Source of the DNA: Bordetella ansorpii
GTDB lineage: Bacteria; Pseudomonadota; Gammaproteobacteria; Burkholderiales; Burkholderiaceae_B
NCBI RefSeq assembly: GCF_900078315.1
Contig: NZ_FKBS01000014.1
Location: 556,802 to 620,801 of the forward strand
DNA length: 64,000 nucleotides
Reading direction: 5' to 3'
Shown: piece by piece, positions 47,516 to 57,191 of the stretch
How positions within the stretch are numbered: the stretch's first letter is position 1
Layout of the letters: each line of letters starts with the position of its first letter
Notes under the pieces: model-generated
The model's database searches: none
What the model saw: the letters and a program-made list of their open reading frames with translations, nothing else
Told to the model about the DNA's origin: nothing
Made by a program: the position numbers and the translations under genes

Positions 47516-48397
47516 TCAGTCCAGGTCCTTGCCCTGCTCGATGTAGCTCCAGAGGCGGCGCAGCGAATGGCGCCGATCGTCCTTGTGGCGGATGAAGTAG
47601 TAGGCCAGCCGCGGCGCGGGCAGCTCGCATTCCACCGGGGTCAGCAAGCCCTGGTCGCACCACACCTTCACGTAGGCCTTGGACATGCAGGCCAGGCCCA
47701 CGCCGGCCAGCATCAGGCCGACCATGGCGGTCAGGCTGCCGCCTATCAGCGTGCGCTGCGACGGATGTCCGACCTCGCCCGCCACGTTGGCCATCAGGCC
47801 CGAGATGCGGCTGTTCTCCGCCTTGACGATGACGATGTACCTGGCCAGTTCGTCGCGGGTGATGTAGCGCGTGCCGTTCAGCAGGGTGGGCGATCCCACC
47901 CAGATGAAGTCCAGCTGCACCGCCACGTTGGCATGCAGGTCGGGATCGGAGATGGGGCCGGGCGTCAGCGCGAAATCCAGTTCGCCCTTGGCGACCAGGC
48001 GTTGCAACTCATGCATCTCGGCGACGTGCGGCGAGAACTTCAAGCCGGGATGCTCGGCGCCGACGCGCGCGACGAAGCCGGGCAGCCAGGTGATGGACAT
48101 CATCTCGCTGACCCCGATGCGCATGCCGCCGGTCAGCGGCGCGTCGTGGCGGGGCAGGGTGCTGACGCGGTCGCGCATGGTCAGCATGTCGGTGATGAGC
48201 GGCAGCAGTTGCTCGCCGCGCCGGGTCAGCAGGGCGCGCTTGCCGCTGCGGTCGAACAGCAGATTCTCCAGCGAGGCCTCGAGCTCTTCGATCCGCTTGG
48301 AGACCGATGACTGCGTCATCTGCAGATGCTGTGCCGCCAGTGAAAAACTGCCCAGGATGGCGGACCAGTAGAACGCCTCCAGCTGTTTCAGTGTCAA
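47516..48397 (-). CDS. LysR-family transcriptional regulator
   Basis: A LysR regulator (293 residues from TTG 48397) with HTH SAILGSFSLAAQHLQMTQSS and an effector domain. I prefer the TTG because GGAGAGAAGG precedes it and the LysR fold begins right there (LTLKQLEAFYW). An ATG at 48469 would add 24 unconserved residues and lacks a binding site. It lies after, and on the same strand as, the large catabolic gene series ending in the D-2-hydroxyacid dehydrogenase, so it may regulate that series. Confidence 0.83.
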   Translation of the reverse strand: MTLKQLEAFYWSAILGSFSLAAQHLQMTQSSVSKRIEELEASLENLLFDRSGKRALLTRRGEQLLPLITDMLTMRDRVSTLPRHDAPLTGGMRIGVSEMMSITWLPGFVARVGAEHPGLKFSPHVAEMHELQRLVAKGELDFALTPGPISDPDLHANVAVQLDFIWVGSPTLLNGTRYITRDELARYIVIVKAENSRISGLMANVAGEVGHPSQRTLIGGSLTAMVGLMLAGVGLACMSKAYVKVWCDQGLLTPVECELPAPRLAYYFIRHKDDRRHSLRRLWSYIEQGKDLD

Positions 48398-48559
48398 GAC
48401 CTTCTCTCCGCGCAACAGGCCGTGGCAGGCCGGCGCCGGGGAAAATTCCCCCACGCCCGGCTTGAGCATAGAGGCTCATGCTGCGATGCGGAATCCGCTG
48501 AAACCCGCACTGCGCCCGGCCTCGGCCCTTATCGGGGCCCGTCGCGCGGGGGGGACAGG

Positions 48560-49513
48560 TCAGGCCATCTCGGGAATGGGCGTGACGGGCCGGCCCGAGC
48601 CGAAATAGGCGTCGATGTTCTTGCGCAGCAACTGGCTGCCCAGTGTCTGCATCTCCGGCGCGAAGGCGGCCACGTGCGGCGTCAGCAGCACGTTGTCCAG
48701 TTCGCGCAGGCTGGCGGGGATCTCGGGTTCGGTCTCGAAGACGTCCAGCGCGGCGCCGGCCAGCCCGCCCGACCGCAACGCCGCCACCAGGGCGTCGGTG
48801 TCCACGTTGGGACCGCGGCCGATGTTCACCAGGAAGCCCGACGGTCCCAGCGCGCGGAGCACGTCGGCGCCGATCATGCGGAAGGTGGCGCGGCCGCCCG
48901 GCGCGGCCATGACCAGGATGTCGCAGCGCTCGGCCAACGCCATCACGGACGGCACGTATTCCCATTGCAGCTCGGGCTTGGGCGTGCGGCTGTGATAGAG
49001 CACTTCCATGTCGAAGGCGGCCGCGCGGCGGGCGATGCGCTCGCCGATCTGGCCCATGCCGATGATGCCCAGCGTCTTGCCGCCGGGCATGGGCCGGGGG
49101 GCCAGCGTGCCGCGCCACAGGCCCTGTTTGGCGCTGGCGTCGAAGGCGGGGATGTTGCGCATCATCGCCAGCAGCATCGCCATGGCGTGGTCGGCCACGC
49201 CGCTGGCGTTGCTGCCCGCGCCGTGCGAGACCACGATGCCGCGCTCGCGCGCCGCGTCCAGGTCGACGTTCTCGTAGCCGGTGCCGATGCACGAGATCAT
49301 GCCCAGCCGGGGCAGGCGGTCGATCTCGCCGCGCGACAGGCCGACGAAGCCGGAGGTGACCACCACGCGGGCCCGCGCGCATTCCTCGGGCGACAGCGCG
49401 TCCAGGTCCTTCACGTCGTAGTCCTCGCGCAGCACGTCGCGATGGGGGGGAGACTCGATCTTGAACGGAATGGGTTCTTTCATGGCGTCATGGGTGTCAG
49501 TGGCAACAGGCAT
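48560..49513 (-). CDS. D-isomer-specific 2-hydroxyacid dehydrogenase
   Basis: An NAD(P)-dependent enzyme that interconverts 2-oxo acids and D-2-hydroxyacids. The 317-residue protein has the Rossmann motif GIIGMGQIGERIA, catalytic Arg in VNIGRGPNVD, Glu in ALDVFETEPEIP and His in LLTPHVAAF. The ATG at 49513 overlaps the MFS stop as TGATG, so I prefer it to the internal ATG at 49483. It probably acts on the 2-oxo acid produced by the operon's aminotransferase, which is an inference from context. Confidence 0.9.
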   Translation of the reverse strand: MPVATDTHDAMKEPIPFKIESPPHRDVLREDYDVKDLDALSPEECARARVVVTSGFVGLSRGEIDRLPRLGMISCIGTGYENVDLDAARERGIVVSHGAGSNASGVADHAMAMLLAMMRNIPAFDASAKQGLWRGTLAPRPMPGGKTLGIIGMGQIGERIARRAAAFDMEVLYHSRTPKPELQWEYVPSVMALAERCDILVMAAPGGRATFRMIGADVLRALGPSGFLVNIGRGPNVDTDALVAALRSGGLAGAALDVFETEPEIPASLRELDNVLLTPHVAAFAPEMQTLGSQLLRKNIDAYFGSGRPVTPIPEMA

Positions 49514-50886
49514 CAGGCGGAAACCAGGGTTCTCTGGCGGCGCGAGATGCTGATCGCGGCGGCGGCGACCGCCATCGTCGCGCCGATCAGCAGGGCCGTC
49601 GTGGCGCCGGAGGCGCCGTTGAAATTCACCAGCATCAGGATGGCCACCACCGAGCCCAGCGACTGGCCGATCAGCCGCGCGGTGCCCAGCGTGCCGCTGG
49701 CCGTGCCCGAGCGGCCAGGAGGAGCGGACGAGATCAGCACCCGGTTGTTGGGCGACTGGAACAGGCCGAAGCCCGCGCCGCACAGCGCCATGCGCAGGGC
49801 GATGGAATACGGGTCGCTATGGGCGTCGATCAGGCACAGCGAGGCCAGGCCGGCGGCCAGCATCAGCAGGCCGATGAAACCGACCACCGCGGGCGAATAG
49901 GCATCGGCCAGGCGCGCGGCGAAGATCGAGGCGACGATGGTCAGTGCCGGCCAGGGCGTCATCACCAGGCCGATCAGCGCCACGTCGTAGTGGGCGACCA
50001 GGGCCAGCGCGAAGGGCAGCACGATGAAGGCCTGCATCTGCGCGCAGAAGGACAGCACCGACACCAGCACCGACAGCCGGAAGACGGGAATGCGGAACAG
50101 GTCCACCGGCCACAGCGGATGGGCCTTGCGGCGCTCGTTGCGCACGTGCCAGATACCGATCAGGACGCCCGCGATCAACTGCGGCAGCAGCACCACGGCC
50201 GCCTGCTGGTGGGCGTAGCCGTTGGCGGCGGACAGCAGCAGCCCGATGACCAGCGCGCTGCGCAAGGCGGCGCCGAAGTCGTAGCGGCGCGTGTGGCGAG
50301 GGGTGTGCGGAATGGCGTAGAGGCCGACCAGCACGGCGAAGATGCCGAAGGGCACGTTGATCGAGAACAGCCCCTGCCAGCCGGCCAGCTTCAGGATCAG
50401 CGGCGCGACGGAAGGGCCCGCCGTGGCGGACACCGCGGCGACCACCGCGTTGATGCCGATGCCGCGTCCCAACTGCTTCATGGGATACACGAAGCGCACG
50501 ATGGCGATGTTGACGCTGAGCACGCCGGCCGCGCCCAGGCCCTGGACCGCCCGCAGCAGGCTGGCCGACAGGATGGAGTCCGAGAACGCCAGCGCGGCCG
50601 AGGACAGCGTGAACACCAGCAGGCCGGACAGGTAGACCCTGCGGTAGCCGTAGATCTCGCCCAGCGAGGCCAGCGGCAGCAGCCCCACGGCCATGGCCAG
50701 CTGGTAGGCGCTGACGATCCAGATGGATTGCGCCGGACTGGCGTCCAGCTCTTGCGCGATGCTGGGCAGGGCCACGCTGATCATGTTCATGGCCAGGCCC
50801 GTCATCGTTACGGCAAGGGCCATGGTGAAAATGGCCCACACGCGCCGCGCTGGTGGAATCCCATCCACCCCGTTGGCGATCGACAT
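49513..50886 (-). CDS. MFS transporter (DHA2-like drug:H+ antiporter family)
   Basis: A 457-residue inner-membrane transporter with 12-14 predicted helices. The family motifs are LGEIYGYRRVYLSG (motif A region) and AVQGLGAAGVLSVN (motif B region). DHA2-type proteins usually export drugs or metabolites by proton antiport. Its stop overlaps the dehydrogenase start by one base. It lies 48 bases after the ABC ATPase gene, so it probably belongs to the same transcription unit and may export a pathway product. Confidence 0.87.
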   Translation of the reverse strand: MSIANGVDGIPPARRVWAIFTMALAVTMTGLAMNMISVALPSIAQELDASPAQSIWIVSAYQLAMAVGLLPLASLGEIYGYRRVYLSGLLVFTLSSAALAFSDSILSASLLRAVQGLGAAGVLSVNIAIVRFVYPMKQLGRGIGINAVVAAVSATAGPSVAPLILKLAGWQGLFSINVPFGIFAVLVGLYAIPHTPRHTRRYDFGAALRSALVIGLLLSAANGYAHQQAAVVLLPQLIAGVLIGIWHVRNERRKAHPLWPVDLFRIPVFRLSVLVSVLSFCAQMQAFIVLPFALALVAHYDVALIGLVMTPWPALTIVASIFAARLADAYSPAVVGFIGLLMLAAGLASLCLIDAHSDPYSIALRMALCGAGFGLFQSPNNRVLISSAPPGRSGTASGTLGTARLIGQSLGSVVAILMLVNFNGASGATTALLIGATMAVAAAAISISRRQRTLVSA

Positions 50887-50934
50887 CTACATCTCTTGAT
50901 AGATCAATTAATAACGCGCTCGCATCATACGCCG

Positions 50935-52047
50935 TCAGGCCGCCTGACGCTCGTCGATGACGTGCGCGCAGCCCGGGTCCCAGGTGGCGACGACCTCGGC
51001 GCCCACGACAATGGCCGTCTGCGTCCCGTCATGGGCCCGGTTCGGCCGGCTGGCCAGGAAGGGCTTGCCGCTGGGCAGGCGCAGGTGGAAGTGGGTGGTC
51101 TGTCCCCGGTAGACCACCTGTTCCACCTTGGCGCGCAGTCCATTGGGCGGCGTAGCGGCGGCGCTGGCGTCCAGGTCGACCATTTCGGGCCGGATCGACA
51201 CCACGCATTGCCGGTTGACGGCGGGCGTGTGGTCCACGCGGATGCGCACACCGCCATCCAGTTCCAGCACTGCCGCGTCGCCCTCCTGGCCGACCAGCTT
51301 GCCGTCCAGCAGATTGGAGGCGCCCACGAAGCCCGCCACGAAGCGGCTGACCGGTTTGCTGTAGACCTCGCTGGGCGTGCCCACCTGCTCGAGCTTGCCG
51401 CCGCGCATGATGACGATGCGGTCGGCCATGGTCATGGCCTCTTCCTGGTCGTGCGTGACCAGCACGGCGGTGGTGCCCAGCCGCTTCTGCAATTGCCGGA
51501 TCTCGACCTGCATGTCCTCGCGCAGGTTCTTGTCCAGCGCGCCCAGCGGCTCGTCGAGCAGCAGCAGCGACGGCTCGATGACGAAGGCGCGCGCCAGCGC
51601 CACGCGCTGCTGCTGGCCGCCCGACAGGGCCGAGGGATAGCGTTCGGCGTAGCCCTCCAGCTGCACCAGCGCCAGCGCCTGCCGCACGCGGGATTGCAGG
51701 TCGGCCTGTTTCAGCCCGCGCATGCGCAGGCCGAAGCCCACGTTCTGCGCGATGGTCATGTGCGGGAACAGCGCGTAATTCTGGAACAGCATGCCGATGT
51801 TGCGCTTGTGCACCGGGACATGCGTCAGGCGGCTGCCGCCGATCAGCACTTCGCCGTTGGTGGGTTCGATCAGTCCGGCGATCATGCGCAGCGTGGTCGT
51901 CTTGCCGCAGCCGCTGGGGCCCAGGAAGGCGATCATCTCGCCCGCGCCGATGCGCAGGGTCACCTCGTCGACCGCCACGGATTTGCCGTAGTGCTTGGTC
52001 AGGCCGTTCAGGGCCAGGTCCTGTGGGACGGCTTTCTGCATTGTCAT
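50935..52047 (-). CDS. ABC transporter ATP-binding protein (PotA-like)
   Basis: A 370-residue ATPase of the polyamine/opine/phosphonate importer type: Walker A GPSGCGKTTT, Q-loop MLFQNYALFPHMT, ABC signature LSGGQQQR, Walker B LLLLDEPLGALD, switch His in LVTHDQEEA. The C-terminal TOBE domain (about 285-370) may sense substrate or regulate. The start overlaps the stop of the binding-protein gene as ATGA. It energises the two permeases encoded upstream in the operon. Confidence 0.93.
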   Translation of the reverse strand: MTMQKAVPQDLALNGLTKHYGKSVAVDEVTLRIGAGEMIAFLGPSGCGKTTTLRMIAGLIEPTNGEVLIGGSRLTHVPVHKRNIGMLFQNYALFPHMTIAQNVGFGLRMRGLKQADLQSRVRQALALVQLEGYAERYPSALSGGQQQRVALARAFVIEPSLLLLDEPLGALDKNLREDMQVEIRQLQKRLGTTAVLVTHDQEEAMTMADRIVIMRGGKLEQVGTPSEVYSKPVSRFVAGFVGASNLLDGKLVGQEGDAAVLELDGGVRIRVDHTPAVNRQCVVSIRPEMVDLDASAAATPPNGLRAKVEQVVYRGQTTHFHLRLPSGKPFLASRPNRAHDGTQTAIVVGAEVVATWDPGCAHVIDERQAA

Positions 52048-53126
52048 GCTCCGAAAACCTGGTTGAACTTGTCGATGATGCCGCTGCGCAGCGGATTGAT
52101 GTATGCCCAATCCAGCGAATGCAGGGCGTTGATGCGGTCGGCGGGGTAGGGCACCATCTTGGCCACGTCGGCCTTCAGGTCGATGTCCTTCACCGACGGC
52201 GCGGCGTAGATGAACTCGGCCATGCCTTTCTGGAATTCATTGGCCAGGCACATGTCGATGAATGCGGCGCCCAGTTCGGGCTCGGGCGCGTTCTTCACCA
52301 GCGTGACGCAGTTGATGCCGGCGAATGCGCCTTCCTTGGGCTGGCTGAACGTCACGGGCGCGCCCTTGAAGATGTAAGGGTAGATAGCCTTGGAGAAGTC
52401 CGGCCCCGCCGCGATGGCCTGGCCCTGCGACACCTGCAGCACCGCGTTGCCCGAGGCCTCGTAGATGGTCTGCACGTTGGGCTTGAGCTCGGCCATCTTG
52501 GCCCAGCCGGCATCCAGCTCGTACTGGGCCTGGGCGATGGGCTTGCCCGTGGCCAGCGCGGCGGCGGCCACCAGCAGCGTCACGCTCATCGACAACTTGG
52601 GCGTGGTCATCATGAACTGGCCGCGCAAGTCCTCGGACCACAGCGTCGCGAAGCTCTCCACGGGCACGCCGGCCGCGGTGCTGTACCAGGGCGCGATGGC
52701 CGATACCGAGAAGGCCGTGCCGTAGCGATCATTCAGCACGTAGCGCGGGAACACGTTGGCCAGATTGGGGATCCTGTCCTGCGGCAGTTGTTCGATCAGG
52801 TTCTCGGCCTTTGCGATGGGGATGCCCAGGTCATCCATCATCATCACCGAGAACTGCGGATTGGCACGCTGCGTACGCATGACGGCGATGTTGGCCAGCG
52901 TGGCGCTCTCGGTCTGCAGCACCTTGCAGCCGAACTGCTTCTCGAAGGCCGGGATGATGAACTTGCGCACGTATTCGGCCTGCGGGCCGGTGTAGGTGCT
53001 GACGCGCAGCACCTTGTTCTGCGCCCAGGCATTGCGTACGGCGAAGGCCGGCACGGCCAGCGCGCCGCCCGCCAGCAGCAGGCTGCGGCGGCGCGGCGAG
53101 GACGGTTGCGTTTTCGAGACTGCCAT
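52044..53126 (-). CDS. Periplasmic solute-binding protein (PotD/PotF-like), Tat-type signal
   Basis: A 360-residue extracellular binding protein. The signal peptide contains a twin-arginine run (SPRRRSLLLAGGALAVPAF, cleavage near AWA), suggesting export in folded form. The mature part matches the polyamine/iron/thiamine-type binding family, e.g. VLRVSTYTGPQAEYV and MMMDDLGIPIAK. AGGGG eight bases before ATG 53126 supports the start. A 123-base gap separates it from the permease gene. The ligand is unknown and could be a cyclic amide or its derivative, given the operon. Confidence 0.87.
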   Translation of the reverse strand: MAVSKTQPSSPRRRSLLLAGGALAVPAFAVRNAWAQNKVLRVSTYTGPQAEYVRKFIIPAFEKQFGCKVLQTESATLANIAVMRTQRANPQFSVMMMDDLGIPIAKAENLIEQLPQDRIPNLANVFPRYVLNDRYGTAFSVSAIAPWYSTAAGVPVESFATLWSEDLRGQFMMTTPKLSMSVTLLVAAAALATGKPIAQAQYELDAGWAKMAELKPNVQTIYEASGNAVLQVSQGQAIAAGPDFSKAIYPYIFKGAPVTFSQPKEGAFAGINCVTLVKNAPEPELGAAFIDMCLANEFQKGMAEFIYAAPSVKDIDLKADVAKMVPYPADRINALHSLDWAYINPLRSGIIDKFNQVFGA

Positions 53127-53249
53127 GGTGATTCCCCTGTACATCGTTGGTTGGTTGGATACGGCTGACAGCGCGGCTTCCGGCGCGCTGGCGGACCTGC
53201 GCGTTCGCCCCGATGGCGCAGCCGCGGTGCCACGGATACGTCGCTCGGG

Positions 53250-54056
53250 CTACACGCCCATTGCCTTGCGCAGCCCGACCATGCGCTCCAGTGCCAGGAC
53301 CGCGACCACGCCGGTCACGATCATCAGCGTGGACATGGCGGAGATCGACGGGTCGAACACTTTGCTCATGCTGTGATGCAGGTAGATGGGCAGGGGCACG
53401 GTCGCCGAATCGGCCAGCCACATCGAGATCGGAAAATCGTCGAACGAAATCATGAAGGCGAACAGCGCGCCGGCCGCCACGCCGGGCACCACCTGCGGCA
53501 GCGTCACGAACAGGAAGACCCGGGCGGGGCTGGCGCCCAGCGTCAGCGCGGCGTCTTCCAGCGAGCGGTTGACCTGTTTCAGGCTGGCCGAGACCGTGCG
53601 CACCATGTAGGGCAGCGTGATCATCAGGTGGCCGATGAACAGGTTCACCGCCGAGTCGTACATCTGCATGGTCGAGAAGAACTGCAGCAGCGCCACGCCC
53701 GTGATCAGCACCGGCAGCATCATGGGCGACAGCAGCAGCGATTCGATCATCGATGCGAAGGGCACCTTCCAGCGCGACAGCGCGTAGGCGGCCGGCAGGC
53801 CCATCAGGATCGCACTGGCGGTGGCGGCCAGCGCCAGCGCCACGCTGGTCATGAAGGCATGGCGGAACTCGCCGTTGCCCAGCACCGACTGGAACCAGCC
53901 GAACGTGAAGCCCTTGGGGGGGAACACCGCGAAGCTGGCCTCCGAGATGGACAGCGCCACCACGATGGCCAACGGCAGCACGATGAAGGCCAGGATCAGC
54001 GTGCAGAGGGCGTAGACGACCTTGCCGCCCGAACCCGTGAGCTGGTCCGTATTCAT
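53250..54056 (-). CDS. ABC transporter permease (PotC-like)
   Basis: A 268-residue inner-membrane permease with six predicted helices and the cytoplasmic EAA loop DAALTLGASPARVFLFVTLP that contacts the ATPase. Its ATG overlaps the stop of the other permease as ATGA. It is the second permease of the importer; family resemblance is to polyamine PotC. Confidence 0.92.
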   Translation of the reverse strand: MNTDQLTGSGGKVVYALCTLILAFIVLPLAIVVALSISEASFAVFPPKGFTFGWFQSVLGNGEFRHAFMTSVALALAATASAILMGLPAAYALSRWKVPFASMIESLLLSPMMLPVLITGVALLQFFSTMQMYDSAVNLFIGHLMITLPYMVRTVSASLKQVNRSLEDAALTLGASPARVFLFVTLPQVVPGVAAGALFAFMISFDDFPISMWLADSATVPLPIYLHHSMSKVFDPSISAMSTLMIVTGVVAVLALERMVGLRKAMGV

Positions 54057-54979
54057 TTGGCGGCTCCCGCGGCGGAAGACATGCTGCGCACGCGGCGGTC
54101 CACCATGCGGTTGATGGCCACGTTCACCACCAGCGAAATCGACACCATCACCACGGCGATGGCGCCGCCCATCGACCAGTCGTACACGGTGGTCATCTGT
54201 TGCTCCAGCAGGTTGCCCAGCATGGCGCCGGTGCGGCCGCCGATCATGGCGGGCGTGATGTAAGACGACGCGGTCAGCGAGAACACGATGGCCAGGCCGG
54301 CGGCCAGTCCGGGCAGGCTCAGCGGAAACGTCACCAGCCGGAAGGCGCGCCACGACGATGCGCCCAGGATGCGCGCGGCGTGCGTCAGCGAGGGGTCGAT
54401 GCGCGACAGCGACGAGGCGATGGGCAGGACCATCAAGGGCAGGAATACGTGCACCGACGCGATGACCACCGCCCACTCGGTGTACAGCAGCTTGATCATC
54501 ACGCCCTGCACGCCCATGTCGGACAGAAACCAGTTGATCGCGCCCGTCTTGCCGTTGGCCAGCAGCACCTGCCAGCCATAGGTGCGCACCAGCACGCTGA
54601 CCAGCAGCGGCATCACCACCATCAGGATGACGATGCGGCTGAAGGTGGGATGGCCGTAGGCGATGGCCATGGCCAGCGGGTAGGCCAGCGCCATCGTCAG
54701 CGCCGAGGTGATCAGCGCGATGCGCAGCGTGCGCAGGATCACCTGCTGATAGGTCGGATCGGACAGCAGGCGCTCATAGGACGTCAGGTGCAGCGGCAGG
54801 CCCATGCCGCCGCCCTGCTGCGGCGTCATCACGCTGTAGGCCAGCAGCACCAGCGAGGGCAGCACCAGGAACACGGCCAGGAACACCACCGCCGGCAGCA
54901 GCAGCGCGCCGCCGATGAAGGGGCGCCGGGATCGCGCGGGCCGGGCGGCCTGGTAGGGGATCGTGGTCGTCGCGGTCAT
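54053..54979 (-). CDS. ABC transporter permease (PotB-like)
   Basis: A 308-residue permease with six predicted helices and the EAA loop AARILGASSWRAFRLVTFPL. Its start overlaps the accC-like stop as TGATG, which ties the transporter directly to the biotin/Pxp enzymes. It pairs with the next gene to form the membrane channel of a PotABCD-like importer. Confidence 0.92.
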   Translation of the reverse strand: MTATTTIPYQAARPARSRRPFIGGALLLPAVVFLAVFLVLPSLVLLAYSVMTPQQGGGMGLPLHLTSYERLLSDPTYQQVILRTLRIALITSALTMALAYPLAMAIAYGHPTFSRIVILMVVMPLLVSVLVRTYGWQVLLANGKTGAINWFLSDMGVQGVMIKLLYTEWAVVIASVHVFLPLMVLPIASSLSRIDPSLTHAARILGASSWRAFRLVTFPLSLPGLAAGLAIVFSLTASSYITPAMIGGRTGAMLGNLLEQQMTTVYDWSMGGAIAVVMVSISLVVNVAINRMVDRRVRSMSSAAGAAK

Positions 54980-56376
54980 CAGCCGGCCTCTTGCAACGCG
55001 GTGGAGGGCTCGCATGCCGGATCGGCCGTGGCCGGTTCGCACAGCAGCGAGTCGAGGTAATGAATGCTGACGCCGCCCGCGCGAAAGGCCTCGTCGGCCA
55101 CGATGCGGCGGTGCAGGGCGGTGTTGACCATCACGCCGTCCACCCGCAGTTCCGCCAGCGCGGCGGCCATGCGGTCCAGGGCCTGCGCGCGGTCTCGGCC
55201 GGTGACGATCAGCTTGCCGGTCAGCGAGTCGTAGAACGACGACACGCGGGCGCCGCGGGTCAGGTGGCTGTCGAAGCGGATGCCGGGGCCGCCGGGAACG
55301 TGCAGCGCGCTGACGGTGCCCGGCGAGGGCTGGCCCGTGAAGGGCTGTTCGGCATTGATGCGGCACTCGATGGCATGGCCCGAGAAGGCCACGTCCGCCT
55401 GCGTGTAGCCCAGCGGCTCGCCGCGCGCCACGCGGATCTGGTCGGCGATCAGATCGCGGCCGGTGATGGCTTCCGTCACGGGATGCTCTACCTGCATGCG
55501 CGTGTTCATCTCGATGAAGGCGAAGGTGCCGTCCTCGTACAGGAATTCGAAGGTGCCCAGGCCGCGGTAGTCCATGCCCAGGCAGGCGCGCACGCAGAGT
55601 TCTCCCAGTTGCCGGATGGCCGCGCGCGGCACGCCGGGGGCGGGCGCCTCTTCCACCAGCTTCTGGTGGCGGCGCTGCACCGAGCAGTCGCGCTCGCCCA
55701 GCCACACCGCCTGGCCGTGCGCGTCGCACAGCACCTGGATCTCGATGTGGCGCGGGTGTTCCAGGAAGCGCTCCATGTACACGTCGGGATTGTTGAACGC
55801 CGCGCGCGCTTCCTCGCGCGTGGCGGACAGCAGGTCGGCCAGTTGCGTATGCGAGCGCACCACGCGCATGCCGCGTCCGCCGCCGCCGCCCGCGGCCTTG
55901 ATGATCAGCGGGTAGCCCACGATCAGGCCCAGTTCGTGGCAGGCGGCCATGTCCTCGGGCAGCGCCATGTCGCTGCCGGGCACGCAGGGCACGCCGTGCG
56001 CGCGCATGGCCTGCTTGGCGCGGATCTTGTCGCCCATCATGCGGATGCAGGCGGGCGAGGGGCCGATGAACGTCAGCCCCGCGTCGGCCACGGCTTGCGC
56101 GAAGTCCGCGTTCTCGGACAGGAAGCCATAGCCCGGATGGATGGCCTGCGCGCCCGTTGCGCGCGCCGCCAGCAGCAGCGCGCCGCTATCCAGGTAACTT
56201 TGGCGGGCCGGTCCCGGTCCGATGCAGACGGCCGTGTCGGCCAGGTCCAGATAGGCCATGCCGCGATCGGCCTCGGCGTACACCGCCACGGTCTTCAGGT
56301 TCAGCCTGCGGCACGCGCGGATGATCCGCAGCGCGACTTCTCCGCGATTGGCGATGAGTACGGTGCCGAACGTCAT
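54979..56376 (-). CDS. Biotin carboxylase subunit (AccC family)
   Basis: A 465-residue ATP-grasp enzyme that carboxylates biotin with bicarbonate and ATP. It has IANRGEVALRIIRACRRL, the glycine loop KAAGGGGGRGMRVV, HIEIQVLCDAHG, and the catalytic region FEFLYEDGTFAFIEMNTRMQ followed by VEHPVTE. Its place between pxpA and a transporter, far from any fatty-acid gene, argues that it serves a dedicated carboxylase rather than acetyl-CoA carboxylase. It lies 11 bases after pxpA. Confidence 0.93.
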   Translation of the reverse strand: MTFGTVLIANRGEVALRIIRACRRLNLKTVAVYAEADRGMAYLDLADTAVCIGPGPARQSYLDSGALLLAARATGAQAIHPGYGFLSENADFAQAVADAGLTFIGPSPACIRMMGDKIRAKQAMRAHGVPCVPGSDMALPEDMAACHELGLIVGYPLIIKAAGGGGGRGMRVVRSHTQLADLLSATREEARAAFNNPDVYMERFLEHPRHIEIQVLCDAHGQAVWLGERDCSVQRRHQKLVEEAPAPGVPRAAIRQLGELCVRACLGMDYRGLGTFEFLYEDGTFAFIEMNTRMQVEHPVTEAITGRDLIADQIRVARGEPLGYTQADVAFSGHAIECRINAEQPFTGQPSPGTVSALHVPGGPGIRFDSHLTRGARVSSFYDSLTGKLIVTGRDRAQALDRMAAALAELRVDGVMVNTALHRRIVADEAFRAGGVSIHYLDSLLCEPATADPACEPSTALQEAG

Positions 56377-56387
56377 GGCCTGCGCCC

Positions 56388-57155
56388 TCAGTCCGCCAGC
56401 TCGGTGAAGGGCACGATCTGGCCGCCGCCTTTCTCCACGGTCTCGCGCACCATCTTGGCGATGGCCACGGCCCCCGGCGTGTCGCTGTGCACCAGGATGC
56501 TCTTGGCGTCGACCTTGATGCGCTTGCCCGACAGCGTGGCGATGGTGCTGTCGTGCATGAACTGCGACACGCGCGCCTGCACTTCCTCCAGGTCGGTGAT
56601 CAGGGCCTTGGGGTGCTTGCGGGTGATCAGCGTGCCGTCCTCGTCGTAGTTGCGGTCGGCGAAGATCTTGCCCACGGTGCGCATGCCCAGTTTCCTGGCG
56701 TGGTCCAGGCCGGGCGAATTCACGGCGCCCGAGAACATCAGCTCCTTGTCGAAGGCGTTGAACACGTCCAGGATCAGGTTGATGTATTCGGGGTTCTCCT
56801 TGGCCATGCCGCCCATCGCGCCATGCGTGTTGGCATGGGTCACCTTGTAGCCCGCCACCTTGGCGATGGCGGCCAGTGCGCCCAGTTGGTAGAGCGCATG
56901 CTTCTGCATGTCGCGCGGGTTGATGTCCATGGCCACGCGGCCGAAGCCCAGCAGGTCGGGCAGGCCGACGTGCGCGCCGATGGCCACGTTGTTGGCCTTT
57001 GCCAGCTCTACCGTGCGGGTCATGATGACCGCGTCGCCGGCATGGAAGCCACACGCCACGTTGGCCGAGGAAATGATCTTCATCAGCTCGGCGTCTTCAC
57101 CGCCCTTCCAGCGGCCGAAGCCTTCGCCCAGGTCGGAATTCAAGTCGATCTTCAT
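56388..57155 (-). CDS. pxpA: 5-oxoprolinase subunit A (LamB/YcsF family)
   Basis: PxpA is the hydrolase-like subunit of the PxpABC enzyme, which opens 5-oxoproline to glutamate using ATP. The 255-residue protein shows the family signatures KIDLNSDLGEGFGRW, SANVACGFHAGD and GAHVGLPDLLGFGR, and the conserved KILVHSDTPGA-like SILVHSDTPGAVAIA near the end. It is encoded 36 bases after a carrier-like gene and with pxpB and pxpC in the same operon. Confidence 0.93.
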   Translation of the reverse strand: MKIDLNSDLGEGFGRWKGGEDAELMKIISSANVACGFHAGDAVIMTRTVELAKANNVAIGAHVGLPDLLGFGRVAMDINPRDMQKHALYQLGALAAIAKVAGYKVTHANTHGAMGGMAKENPEYINLILDVFNAFDKELMFSGAVNSPGLDHARKLGMRTVGKIFADRNYDEDGTLITRKHPKALITDLEEVQARVSQFMHDSTIATLSGKRIKVDAKSILVHSDTPGAVAIAKMVRETVEKGGGQIVPFTELAD

Positions 57156-57191
57156 CGTCTGCGTCCTTTCAGTGATTGAGGTGCCAGGTGT